DNA of 64,000 nt from positions 1 to 64,000 of the forward strand of contig NZ_FZPC01000030.1 of the NCBI RefSeq assembly GCF_900187975.1, read 5' to 3'. Shown here in pieces: positions 44,089-55,067 of this stretch (position 1 is its first letter; every line of letters starts with the position of its first letter). A program made the translations under genes and the position numbers. Source of the DNA: Pseudomonas delhiensis. GTDB taxonomy: Bacteria > Pseudomonadota > Gammaproteobacteria > Pseudomonadales > Pseudomonadaceae. The notes below the pieces were generated by a model. That model ran no database searches and had not been told where the DNA came from. It saw only the letters and a list, made by a program, of their open reading frames with translations.

Positions 44089-45846
44089 ATGCACGCCATC
44101 GACTTCATCCAGGACCTCGCGGTGATCATGCTGATCGCCGGCTTCGTCACCATCCTCTGCCACCGCTTCAAGCAGCCGGTGGTGCTCGGCTACATCGTCG
44201 CCGGGGTGATCATCGGCCCGCACACGCCGCCCTTCGGCCTGGTCCACGACGAGCAGACCATCAAGACCCTCGCCGAGCTGGGGGTGATCTTTCTGATGTT
44301 CTGCCTGGGCCTGGAGTTCAGCCTGCGCAAGCTGTTCCAGGTCGGCGCCACGGCCTTCATCGCCGCCTTCCTGGAGATCACCCTGATGATCTGGGCCGGC
44401 TTCGAGATCGGCCGGCTGTTCGACTGGAACACCATGGACTCGCTGTTCCTCGGCGCCATCCTGGCGATGTCCTCGACCACCATCATCATCAAGGTGCTGG
44501 GCGACCTGAAGCTGAAGAACGAGCGCTTCGCCCAGCTGATCTTCGGCGTGCTGATCATCGAGGACATCCTCGGCATCGGCATCATCGCGCTGTTCTCCGG
44601 CATCGCCGTGAGCGGCACGGTGGAGGCCGACCAGGTGGCCTCCACGGTGGGCAAGCTGAGCCTGTTCATGGTGGTGGCGCTGGTCGTCGGCATCCTGCTG
44701 GTGCCGCGCCTGCTGGCCTACGTGGCGAAGTTCGAGAGCAACGAGATGCTGCTGGTGACGGTGCTCGGCCTGTGCTTCGGCTTCTGCCTGCTGGTGGTGA
44801 AGCTGGAGTACAGCATGATCCTCGGCGCCTTCCTGATCGGCGCGATCATGGCCGAATCGCGCCAACTGGTGCAGATCGAGCGGCTGATGGAGCCGGTGCG
44901 CGACATGTTCAGCGCCATCTTCTTCGTCGCCATCGGTCTGACCATCGACCCGCGGGTGCTGGTGGACTACGCCGCGCCCATCCTGGTCATCACCCTGGTG
45001 GTGGTGCTGGGCAAGCTGGTGTCCTGCGGCACCGGCGCCTACATCGCCGGCAACGACGGGCGCACCTCGATGCGCGTGGGCATGGGCCTGTCGCAGATCG
45101 GCGAGTTCTCCTTCATCATCGCCGCCCTGGGCATGAGCCTGGGGGTGACCAGCGACTTCCTCTACCCGGTGGTGGTCGGGGTGTCGGCCATCACCACGCT
45201 GCTGACGCCCTACCTGATCCGCTCCGCCGACCCCCTGGCGCTGTACCTGGGGCGCACCCTGCCTTCGCCCATGGTGCGGGTGTTCGGCCTGTACGGCGAA
45301 TGGCTGCGCAGCATCCGCCCGCGCGGCGACAAGGCGGTGCTGGCCGGGATGATCCGGCGCATCCTGCTGCAGGTGGGGGTGAACCTGGTGCTGGTGATCG
45401 CCATCTTCTTCGGCCTGGCGTTCTTCGCCGGGCGGATCGCCGAGTGGCTGGCCAACTGGATCGAGCACGAGGCGCTGCACAAGGCGCTGATCTGGGGCGC
45501 CGCGCTGCTGCTGTCGCTGCCCTTCCTGATCGCCGCCTACCGCAAGCTCAAGGCCCTGGCCATGCTGCTGGCGGAGATGGGCGTGAAGGCCGAGAGCGCC
45601 GGGCGCCACACCGCCCGGGTGCGCCGGGTGATCGCCGAGATGATCCCGCTGCTGTCCCTGGGCGGCATGATGCTGCTGCTGGCGGCGCTCAGCTCGAGCA
45701 TCCTGCCGCCGGGCGAACTGCTGGTGGTGGTGGGCCTGGTGGCCGCGCTGGCGCTGGCGGTGGGCTGGCGCTGGTTCATCCGCCTGCACTCGCGGATGCA
45801 GATCGCCCTGCTGGAAACCCTGGAGCAGGGCAAGGGCGGGCATTGA
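44089..45846 (+). CDS. CPA2 cation/proton antiporter without RCK domain
   Basis: The 585-residue protein has a full antiporter domain (YIVAGVIIGPHTPPFG, LMFCLGLEFSLRKL, LSQIGEFSFIIAALG) followed by an extra C-terminal membrane region (residues 420-575). There is no nucleotide-binding RCK domain, unlike the antiporter at 34237. It is likely a K+/Na+:H+ exchanger. It starts 248 bases from the divergent Tim44-like gene. Repeats follow its stop. Confidence 0.83.
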   Translation: MHAIDFIQDLAVIMLIAGFVTILCHRFKQPVVLGYIVAGVIIGPHTPPFGLVHDEQTIKTLAELGVIFLMFCLGLEFSLRKLFQVGATAFIAAFLEITLMIWAGFEIGRLFDWNTMDSLFLGAILAMSSTTIIIKVLGDLKLKNERFAQLIFGVLIIEDILGIGIIALFSGIAVSGTVEADQVASTVGKLSLFMVVALVVGILLVPRLLAYVAKFESNEMLLVTVLGLCFGFCLLVVKLEYSMILGAFLIGAIMAESRQLVQIERLMEPVRDMFSAIFFVAIGLTIDPRVLVDYAAPILVITLVVVLGKLVSCGTGAYIAGNDGRTSMRVGMGLSQIGEFSFIIAALGMSLGVTSDFLYPVVVGVSAITTLLTPYLIRSADPLALYLGRTLPSPMVRVFGLYGEWLRSIRPRGDKAVLAGMIRRILLQVGVNLVLVIAIFFGLAFFAGRIAEWLANWIEHEALHKALIWGAALLLSLPFLIAAYRKLKALAMLLAEMGVKAESAGRHTARVRRVIAEMIPLLSLGGMMLLLAALSSSILPPGELLVVVGLVAALALAVGWRWFIRLHSRMQIALLETLEQGKGGH

Positions 45847-45869
45847 GCTGCCCGCGCCGGGGGCGCCTC

Positions 45870-46200
45870 AACGGATGGGGTGAGTTTGCGAAACCCATTC
45901 GGCGGTGATGGGCTTGCCGGATGGTGTAGGAGCAACTGTCTTGCGTCCCGCGCCGAAATGCTCTTCGTAGGAGCGAGCTTGCTCGCGAATAAACCCCGCT
46001 GCGGAGTCCGTTCGCGAGCAAGCTCGCTCCTACAGGTTGCCGGAAGGCGTGGCATTTTCCTGTAGGAGCGGACTCTGTCCGCGATAGCCGGATGTTCCGG
46101 CGCGATTCGCGGGTGAGATCCGCTCCTACGCTGCGCCACCCGCGCCACTCCCCCGTAGGAGCGCGCCCTGCGCGCGAAATCGCGGACGGAGTCCGCTCCT
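45870..46200. repeat. Dense cluster of REP-like elements between antiporter and uvrD
   Basis: In order: a GGATGGGGTGAGTTTGCG element (45870-45920), a facing GAGCTTGCTCGCGAA pair (45966-46033), a GTCCGCGATAGCCGGATG element (46061-46131) and a GTAGGAGCGCGCCCTGCGCG element (46156-46200). Four families in 330 bases separate two convergent genes; no gene is present in this 386-base gap. Confidence 0.8.
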
Positions 46201-46232
46201 GCAGGTGATGCCTGACGTTGGCGGCGGCGGCT

Positions 46233-48413
<2,181 letters not shown>

Positions 48414-48592
48414 GGGGCGGCATTCTACCGATGGCGGGGAAAGCCCGGCAAACCGAAGCGCCGTCCGGCACCTGCCCGACGAAAGTTCAGTGATTTGCTG
48501 GCATATTGCCGCTTTGCCGAGCTTGGGCGGCCCTGCCGCCTCGGTTATGCTCGGGCCACGCCAAGGCCGACCACTACAAGAAAAAGCCGCCT

Positions 48593-51445
48593 ATGACCGC
48601 ATACCTGGATACCTCGGCCGTGCCGTTCAGCCAGGCCGAGATCCGCCAGCAGTACGCCCACGAACTCGCCATCGAGCGCACCCGCCTGCTCTACCAGGGC
48701 TCGCGGGTGCCGACCCTGCTCATGCTGCTCAACGGCCTGGCCTGCGCCGGCCTGCTCTGGCGCAGCCAGGACGGCCTGCTGCTGGCCGGCTGGCTGGTGT
48801 GGCTGGTGCTGCTGGCGGTGATGCGGCTGATCCAGGTCGCCGCCTTCCACAACGCCGAGCCGCAGCGCCAGGCCGAGGCCCACTGGCAGCGGGCGTTCCT
48901 CTTCGGCGCCGGCGCCTCGGGGCTGACCCTGGCCTTCGCCGCCATCGCCCTGGTGCCGCCGGATGCCTTCCTGCAGCAGGCCCTGGTGTTCGGCCTGATC
49001 GCCGCGGCCATCCTCTCCGCCAGCGTCGCCTACGCCGTGAGCCTGCCGGCCTTCCTGACCTTCGCCTTGCCCTGCCTGCTGCCGTCCATCGGCTACCTGC
49101 TGCTCAGGGGCAGCGACCTGCAGCAGGGCTGGGGGCTGCTCGGCTCGATCCTGCTGTCGGCCCTGCTGGTGGTGGCCTGGCAGGTCAACCGGCTGGTCCA
49201 GGGCAGCCTGCTGCGGCGCTTCCAGACCCTCGCCCTGGTGGCCCACCTGGAGCAGGCCAAGGGCCGCACGGAAGCTCTCAACCAGGACCTGGCCCGCGAG
49301 GTCGAGCAGCGCCGCAGCGCCGAACGCGCCCTGCGCGAGGCCCGCGACCAGCTGCAGGCGCGGGTCGAGGCCGGCAGCCTGGAGCTGAGCGACAGCCAGG
49401 CGCGCCTGGCCCTGGCCCTGGAGGCCAGCGAGCTGGGGCTGTGGGACTGGAACCTGCGCACCGACGAGGTGCACCACTCGCGCCTGCGGGAAATCTTCGG
49501 CCTCGACCAGGACGCGGTGCGCAGCATGCGCGCCGACCTGCGCCCGCTGCTGCACCCGGACGACGTGCCGCTGCTGCGCCGGGCCCTGGCCGACCACCTG
49601 CGCGGGCGCACCGACGGCTACCGCGTCGAATACCGCGTGCGCCATGCCGACGGCCACTGGGTGTGGGTGGAGGACCGCGGCCGGGTGATGGCCCGCGACG
49701 CCCGCGGCAAGGTCACGCGGATGCTCGGCACCCGCTGCGACGTCAGCGCGCGCAAGCGCCGCGAGGAAGAGCAGCGCCTGGCCGCCACCGTGTTCGAGGC
49801 GGCCAGCGAGGGCATCGTCATCCTCGACGCCGACTACCGCCTGCTGGCGGTCAACCAGGCCTTCAGCCGCGTCACCGGGCACCGCCCGGAAGAGGTGATC
49901 GGCGAGGTCGCCGCGAACCTCTCCGGCAACCCCGAGACCCGCCGCCAGTACCTGCTGATCCGCGAGGAGCTGGAGCGCGTCGGCAGCTGGCAGGGCGAGC
50001 TGCTGGAGACGCGCAGGAACGGCGAGCCGTACCCGCAGTGGCTGCAGCTGAACATGGTGCGCGACAACCGCGGCCAGCCGTCCCACGTGGTGGGCTTCTT
50101 CGCCGACCTCACGGCGCGCCGCGACGCCGAGGAGCGCCTGCGCTACCTGTCGCACTACGACGAACTCACCGGCCTGGCCAACCGCGGCCTGTTCAAGCAG
50201 CGCCTGCATGACGCCGGCCAGCGCGCGCGGCACAGCGGGCGCAGCCTGGCCCTGCTGCTGATCGACCTGGACCGCTTCAAGCTGCTCAACGACAGCCTCG
50301 GCCACGAGGTCGGCGACCAGTTGCTGCGGCAGATCGCCCGGCGCCTGACCCAGGCGGTGCCGGAGGCGGACACCATCGCCCGGCTGTCGGCCGACGAGTT
50401 CGCCGTGCTGGTGGACTCCTATTCCAGCCTCTCGGCCCTGGCGCGCCTGTCCAGCCGCCTGCTGACGCGGCTGCGCATGCCGATGAGCGTCGCCGGCCAG
50501 GAGCTGATGCTCAGCGCCTCCCTGGGCATCAGCCTGCTGCCGGAGAACGCCCGGGAGATTTCCGCGCTGATGAGCCAGGCGAACATGGCCATGCAGCACG
50601 CCAAGCACCTGGGCGGCAACACCTTCCAGTTCTTCACCGACAACCTCCAGGCCTGCACCCTGGAGCGCCTGCAGCTGGAAGTGCAGCTGCGCAAGGCCAT
50701 CGAGGACGGCCAGCTGGAGGTGCACTACCAGCCCAAGCTGAACCTGGCCAACGGCCGCCTGGACAGCGCCGAGGCCCTGGTGCGCTGGCGCCATCCGCAG
50801 CTGGGCATGGTGCCGCCGGGCGAGTTCATCCCCCTGGCCGAGGAAACCGGGCTGATCGGCGCCATCGGCGAGTTCGTGCTGCGCCGCGCCTGCCGCCAGG
50901 CGCGTGCCTGGCAGGCCCGGGGGCTGGCCGACCTGCGGGTGTCGGTGAACCTCTCGGTGCACCAGCTGCGCCAGGGCAACCTGGCCAGCCTGGTGCGCAC
51001 CGTGCTCGATGAGACGGGCCTGGCGCCGCGGCTGCTGGAGCTGGAGATCACCGAGAGCCAGCTGCTGGAGAACGTCGAGAGCGTCATCGCCACCTTCCGC
51101 CAGCTGCGCGAGATGGGCGTGAAGCTGGCCATCGACGACTTCGGCACCGGCTATTCCTCGCTCAGCTACCTCAAGCGCTTCCCGGTGGACTACGTGAAGA
51201 TCGACCAGACCTTCATCCGCGACCTGTCCGCCCAGGGCGAGGACGCCGCCATCACCCGCGCCATCATCGCCATGGTCCACAGCCTGGAGCTGAAGGTGGT
51301 GGCCGAGGGCGTGGAGCGCCAGGAGCAGTTGGATTTCCTGCGCCAGCACCGCTGCGACGAGATCCAGGGCTACCTGATCAGCCCGCCGCTGGCGCCGGCG
51401 GCCTTCGCCGCCCTCCTGGAGGCCTACGGCCAGCCGGCGGGCTAG
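48593..51445 (+). CDS. Membrane PAS/degenerate-GGDEF/EAL protein
   Basis: The 950-residue protein has 5-7 membrane helices (residues 35-205), a coiled coil (220-265) and two PAS/PAC repeats (about 270-400 and 400-525). A GGDEF-type domain follows (535-690), then EAL (710-945). The GGDEF signature is replaced by S599-A-D-E-F603, so cyclase activity is unlikely. The EAL set is intact: E727-A-L, NLSVHQL, LEITES, IDDFGTGYSSLSYLKRFPVDYVKID and VVAEGVE. It is probably a c-di-GMP phosphodiesterase. Its TAG overlaps the nosL stop. Confidence 0.87.
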   Translation: MTAYLDTSAVPFSQAEIRQQYAHELAIERTRLLYQGSRVPTLLMLLNGLACAGLLWRSQDGLLLAGWLVWLVLLAVMRLIQVAAFHNAEPQRQAEAHWQRAFLFGAGASGLTLAFAAIALVPPDAFLQQALVFGLIAAAILSASVAYAVSLPAFLTFALPCLLPSIGYLLLRGSDLQQGWGLLGSILLSALLVVAWQVNRLVQGSLLRRFQTLALVAHLEQAKGRTEALNQDLAREVEQRRSAERALREARDQLQARVEAGSLELSDSQARLALALEASELGLWDWNLRTDEVHHSRLREIFGLDQDAVRSMRADLRPLLHPDDVPLLRRALADHLRGRTDGYRVEYRVRHADGHWVWVEDRGRVMARDARGKVTRMLGTRCDVSARKRREEEQRLAATVFEAASEGIVILDADYRLLAVNQAFSRVTGHRPEEVIGEVAANLSGNPETRRQYLLIREELERVGSWQGELLETRRNGEPYPQWLQLNMVRDNRGQPSHVVGFFADLTARRDAEERLRYLSHYDELTGLANRGLFKQRLHDAGQRARHSGRSLALLLIDLDRFKLLNDSLGHEVGDQLLRQIARRLTQAVPEADTIARLSADEFAVLVDSYSSLSALARLSSRLLTRLRMPMSVAGQELMLSASLGISLLPENAREISALMSQANMAMQHAKHLGGNTFQFFTDNLQACTLERLQLEVQLRKAIEDGQLEVHYQPKLNLANGRLDSAEALVRWRHPQLGMVPPGEFIPLAEETGLIGAIGEFVLRRACRQARAWQARGLADLRVSVNLSVHQLRQGNLASLVRTVLDETGLAPRLLELEITESQLLENVESVIATFRQLREMGVKLAIDDFGTGYSSLSYLKRFPVDYVKIDQTFIRDLSAQGEDAAITRAIIAMVHSLELKVVAEGVERQEQLDFLRQHRCDEIQGYLISPPLAPAAFAALLEAYGQPAG

Positions 51446-51966
51446 TGCGCCTGGTGCGCGTGGTCGCCGCCCACGCCCTGCAGCACCGCCTGGTCGATCT
51501 CGGCGAAGCGCAGCACGCGGCCGCCTTCAGCCTTGGCCAGACGCTCGGCGTCGGCCTGGTTGCCGAAGGAGGCGAGGGTGGCGCCCATCGCCCCGGGGCG
51601 CTGGATGCCCACCACGTAGTAGGCGCCGGTGGCGTCGATCAGGTGGCGGTCGTCCGGGTGGTTCCAGTCGCTGCGGGCCATGTCGTGCACGTACAGGCGC
51701 TGGCCGTCGTGGCGGTTCTCCGGCTGCAGCCACCAGCCGAGCAGCTCGGCGGTGGAGCAGAACTTGCGCACCTTGCCGGCGCCCACGGCCTCGCCCTTGG
51801 GGCCGGGGAAGCCGTCGATGAGCATGCCGCAGACGTGGCATTCGTCGCCGCTGTGGAAGGGCACCGGGGCGAGGTCGGCGGCGTCCTGGCGGCCGTCGCC
51901 GCAGCCGGCGAGCAGCAGGCCGAGCAGGGCGGCGAGGTAGAGGCGGGGCGGGCGGGGCAGCGGCAT
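51442..51966 (-). CDS. nosL: NosL, copper-binding lipoprotein of N2O reductase assembly
   Basis: The 174-residue protein has lipobox LLLAGCGD and the copper-site pattern CHVCGMLIDGFPGPKGE (about residues 43-59). The fold continues through YVHDMARSDWNHPDD to GATLASFGN, with a His-rich tail (GGDHAHQAH). NosL delivers Cu(I) for assembly of the CuZ site in NosZ. It closes the nos operon, 23 bases after nosY. No nosX follows; the next gene is the convergent EAL gene. Confidence 0.92.
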   Translation of the reverse strand: MPLPRPPRLYLAALLGLLLAGCGDGRQDAADLAPVPFHSGDECHVCGMLIDGFPGPKGEAVGAGKVRKFCSTAELLGWWLQPENRHDGQRLYVHDMARSDWNHPDDRHLIDATGAYYVVGIQRPGAMGATLASFGNQADAERLAKAEGGRVLRFAEIDQAVLQGVGGDHAHQAH

Positions 51967-51989
51967 CGGGGGCTCCTTGGGGTGAGACG

Positions 51990-52814
51990 TCAGGCCGGGC
52001 GACGCTGGAACAGCCGGTAGGCCAGGGCCAGCGCCGCCGGCGTCCAGGCGGCCAGGGCCAGCCAGAGCAGGGCGCCGGGCACCGGCAGGTCGCGGCCCAG
52101 GACCAGCACGCCGTCGATCTCCGGGCCGAGCCCGGAGAGGTTGATCAGGCGGTAGATGTCGGTGGGATTGAGCAGCAGCAGCCAGGGCAGCAGCTCCGGG
52201 CTGAGGCGGCCCTTGCCCAGCACCAGCAGGGCCAGCAGGGCGAGGTCGAACAGCAGCACGAAGAAGAACCACAGGCCCAGCGCCAGGCCGGCGGCGGTGG
52301 ACTTCTCGCCGACGCGGCTGCTCAGGGCGTAGGCCATGGCCAGGAAGGCCCAGCCGAGCAGGGTGGACGACAGGATGAAGCGGGCGAAGGCCCACAGCAG
52401 CTGGGGCAGCTGGATGTCCTCCACCAGCAGGGCGATGGACAGGGCGGCGGCGGCGAAGCCGAGCAGGGTGGCCAGGGCGAGGATCAGGCCGTGGCCGAGG
52501 AACTTGCCCAGCAGCAGCTGGCCACGGCTCAGCGGGTAGGCCAGCAGGAGCAGCAGGGTGCCGCCTTCCTCCTCGCCGACGATGGCGTCGTAGGCCAGCA
52601 GCAGGGCGATCAGCGGCATGAGGATGGTGGCCAGGCTCGCGAGGCTGGCCATGGTCGCCGGGATCGAGGTGAAGCCCACCTGCCCGGCGGTGGCGGCGCC
52701 GAACCAGGCGATGCCCACGGCGAGCAGGGCGAACAGCAGGCTGATCGCCAGCAGCCAGCGGTTGCGCAGGCCGTCGGCCAGTTCCTTGCGGGCGATGTGC
52801 CAGACCGGCTTCAT
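51990..52814 (-). CDS. nosY: NosY, ABC transporter membrane subunit
   Basis: The 274-residue permease has six predicted helices: [41 protein letters not shown], and the rest through [14 protein letters not shown]. With NosF and NosD it forms the transporter needed for sulfur/copper delivery to NosZ in the periplasm. Its start overlaps the nosF stop by four bases, so subunits are made together. Confidence 0.92.
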   Translation of the reverse strand: MKPVWHIARKELADGLRNRWLLAISLLFALLAVGIAWFGAATAGQVGFTSIPATMASLASLATILMPLIALLLAYDAIVGEEEGGTLLLLLAYPLSRGQLLLGKFLGHGLILALATLLGFAAAALSIALLVEDIQLPQLLWAFARFILSSTLLGWAFLAMAYALSSRVGEKSTAAGLALGLWFFFVLLFDLALLALLVLGKGRLSPELLPWLLLLNPTDIYRLINLSGLGPEIDGVLVLGRDLPVPGALLWLALAAWTPAALALAYRLFQRRPA

Positions 52815-53725
52815 GGCGTTTCTCCGCAGGCGCGCCCGGCGCCCTGCATGTGGTGGAGGTAGAGGTCCTCCAGCGAGGGCGGCAGCACCTCCAGGCCCTG
52901 GGGCTGTTCCTCCAGCAGCGCCTGCAGCAGCCGGCGCTGCCGATCCTCGCTGGCCAGCAGTTCGATGCGCCCGCCATCCAGCGCGCGGACGGCGTAGCCG
53001 CTGGCGCGCCAATGGGCCAGCCAGCGCTCTTTGCGCGGGCCGGCGATGCGGATGCGCGTCGGCAGCCCGGCCTCGCGGCGCAGCTCGGCCAGGCTGCCGC
53101 AGGTCAGCAGGCGGCCGTTGGCCAGGATGGCGGCGCGGTCGATGTGGGATTCGACGCCGGGCAGCACGTGGGAGCAGAGGATGACCCCGGTGCCCTGGTT
53201 GCGCAGGCGGTCGAGCAGGCGGTAGAGCTCGACGGTGGCCACCGGGTCGAGGCCCACGCTGGGCTCGTCGAGCAGCAGCAGGCGCGGCCGGCCGAGGATC
53301 GCCTGGGCCAGGCCGAGGCGCTGGCGCATGCCCTTGGAGTAGGTCTTCAGGCGCCGGTCGGCGGCCTGGGCCAGGCCCACCTGTTCCAGCAGCGCGTCCA
53401 CCTCGGCGGGCGCGGCGCCCTTGAGGCGGGCGAAGTGGCGCAGGGTCTCGCGGCCGGTCAGCTGTGGGTAGAAGGTGACGTTCTCCGGGAGGAAGCCGAG
53501 CTGGCGGCGCACCGCGGGGGCGTCGGCGGCGTGGCCGAACACCCGCACGCTGCCTTCGTTGGGACGCAGCAGGCCGAGCATCAGCTTGATGCTGGTGGTC
53601 TTGCCGGCGCCGTTGTGACCGAGCAGGCCGAGCACTTCGCCGGCGGCCAGGTCCAGGTCGAGCCCGTGCAGGGCGGTGAAGGCGCCGTAGCGCAGGCTGG
53701 CGCGTTGGATTTCCAGCAGCTTCAT
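52811..53725 (-). CDS. nosF: NosF, ABC transporter ATPase
   Basis: The 304-residue ATPase has Walker [10 protein letters not shown] (36-44), Q-loop [15 protein letters not shown], signature [15 protein letters not shown] and Walker [15 protein letters not shown]. NosF powers the NosDFY complex for CuZ maturation. It overlaps nosD (ATGA) upstream and nosY downstream. Confidence 0.93.
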   Translation of the reverse strand: MKLLEIQRASLRYGAFTALHGLDLDLAAGEVLGLLGHNGAGKTTSIKLMLGLLRPNEGSVRVFGHAADAPAVRRQLGFLPENVTFYPQLTGRETLRHFARLKGAAPAEVDALLEQVGLAQAADRRLKTYSKGMRQRLGLAQAILGRPRLLLLDEPSVGLDPVATVELYRLLDRLRNQGTGVILCSHVLPGVESHIDRAAILANGRLLTCGSLAELRREAGLPTRIRIAGPRKERWLAHWRASGYAVRALDGGRIELLASEDRQRRLLQALLEEQPQGLEVLPPSLEDLYLHHMQGAGRACGETP

Positions 53726-54993
53726 GGGCGCGCCTCCGCTTGTGGTTCGCGCATCAGCGGATGGCTGTCGCGCACCCCCGGCGAGCGCGTCACCGGGAAG
53801 GCGCGCTGCACCCAGCGCAGCAGTTCGATGGAGGGGCTGGCGAGCAGCAGGCGTACCTGCGGGTACAGCCACAGCAGGCGGTCGACGTTGTCGTTGGGCT
53901 CGTAGAAGACATCGCCCAGGCCGTCGTCGTCGCGGTCCCAGCCCAGGTAGTCGCTCCAGTAGTTGCCGCGGCCATCGACCGACCATTCCTGGGTGCGGTT
54001 GGCCACGTAGAGCACCTGCTGGCGGTTGCCGACGAAGGCGTTGCCGGCGATGCGGTTTTCCTCCGAGCCCGCGGTCAGGTGGATGCCCAGGGCGCTGCCG
54101 GCCAGGCGGTTGCCCTCGATGCGGTTGTACAGCGAGTTGTAGATGAACAGGGCCTTGCCCTCGGCGCCGGCGATCATGCCTTCGCCGGTCACGCCGCTGC
54201 CGCTGCGCACGCCCTCGACGCGGTTGCCTTCGAGGGTCGAGTAGGTGATGTAGTTCATCAGGATGCCGTAGTTCTCGTCGTCCACCGAGCGGTTGCCGAT
54301 CACGCTGAGCTTGCGGCTCTGCATCAGCGCGTAGCCGGTGCGGGTGCGGCGGGTCAGGTTGCCGATCACCCGGCTGTCGTTGGTGAACATGTAGTGCACG
54401 CCGTAGCGCAGGTCCTCCAGGCGGTTGTGCTCGATGGCGCTGCCGTTGGCGGTGTCGATGTAGATGCCGTCGCGGGTGTGGCGCACCCGGTTGCCGCGGA
54501 CCAGGGCGTTGCGCACCGCGTAGAGGTGGATGCCGTTGCCGCGGTCCTGGGAGCGCAGCTGCACATCGCCCTCGATGCGGTTGTCCAGCACCCGGGCGTC
54601 TTCGCTGGCGTCGAGCCAGATGCCGAAACCCGGGCCCTGCAGCCGGTTGCCGCGCAGGACCGCGCCGCGGGCGCGTTTCTCGACGAAGATCGCCGAGTCC
54701 ATGTCGGTCAGGTTGCGGCCCCAGTTGCGCACCCGGCAGCCTTCGAGGGTGACCTCGGCGCTGCGCACGGTGAGGGTGCTGCCCTGGCCCTGGCCGTCGA
54801 AGATGGCGCCGTCCTCGCAGCGCAGGTGCATTGGCCGGTCGATGAGGAAGTGGCCGGCGTAGGTGCCGGCCGCCAGCGTCCACAGCCCTTCGCCGGCCGC
54901 GCGCAAGGGCAGCTCGTCGATCGGCTGGAGCGCGGCCAGCGCGGGGCTGGCCAGCGTCAGCAGCAGGGCGAGGCAGGCGCGGGAAGTGGGCAC
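53722..54993 (-). CDS. nosD: NosD, periplasmic copper-site maturation protein
   Basis: The 423-residue protein has a signal peptide ([15 protein letters not shown]). It forms a parallel beta-helix of CASH/NosD repeats, seen as recurring GNR/xxN steps such as [23 protein letters not shown] and GNAFVGNRQ. The start is GTG at 54993, ten bases after GGAGG. An ATG at 55003, immediately after that GGAGG, is out of frame, so the GTG is required. NosD is essential for CuZ assembly in NosZ. Confidence 0.9.
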   Translation of the reverse strand: MPTSRACLALLLTLASPALAALQPIDELPLRAAGEGLWTLAAGTYAGHFLIDRPMHLRCEDGAIFDGQGQGSTLTVRSAEVTLEGCRVRNWGRNLTDMDSAIFVEKRARGAVLRGNRLQGPGFGIWLDASEDARVLDNRIEGDVQLRSQDRGNGIHLYAVRNALVRGNRVRHTRDGIYIDTANGSAIEHNRLEDLRYGVHYMFTNDSRVIGNLTRRTRTGYALMQSRKLSVIGNRSVDDENYGILMNYITYSTLEGNRVEGVRSGSGVTGEGMIAGAEGKALFIYNSLYNRIEGNRLAGSALGIHLTAGSEENRIAGNAFVGNRQQVLYVANRTQEWSVDGRGNYWSDYLGWDRDDDGLGDVFYEPNDNVDRLLWLYPQVRLLLASPSIELLRWVQRAFPVTRSPGVRDSHPLMREPQAEARP

Positions 54994-55024
54994 GCGGAAG
55001 CATCCTCCGGGGGTGTTCGCAGGT

Positions 55025-55056
55025 GGCGCTGCCGGGCCCCCGGGCCCGGCAGCGCC
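55025..55056 (-). promoter_or_regulatory. 15-bp perfect hairpin between nosZ and nosD
   Basis: GGCGCTGCCGGGCCC (55025-55039) pairs with GGGCCCGGCAGCGCC (55042-55056). It starts 11 bases past the nosZ stop and ends 31 bases before the nosD start, with no T-run. It probably protects nosZ mRNA from 3' decay and reduces read-through, giving more NosZ than NosDFYL. Confidence 0.7.
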
Positions 55057-55067
55057 CGCGGCCCGTA

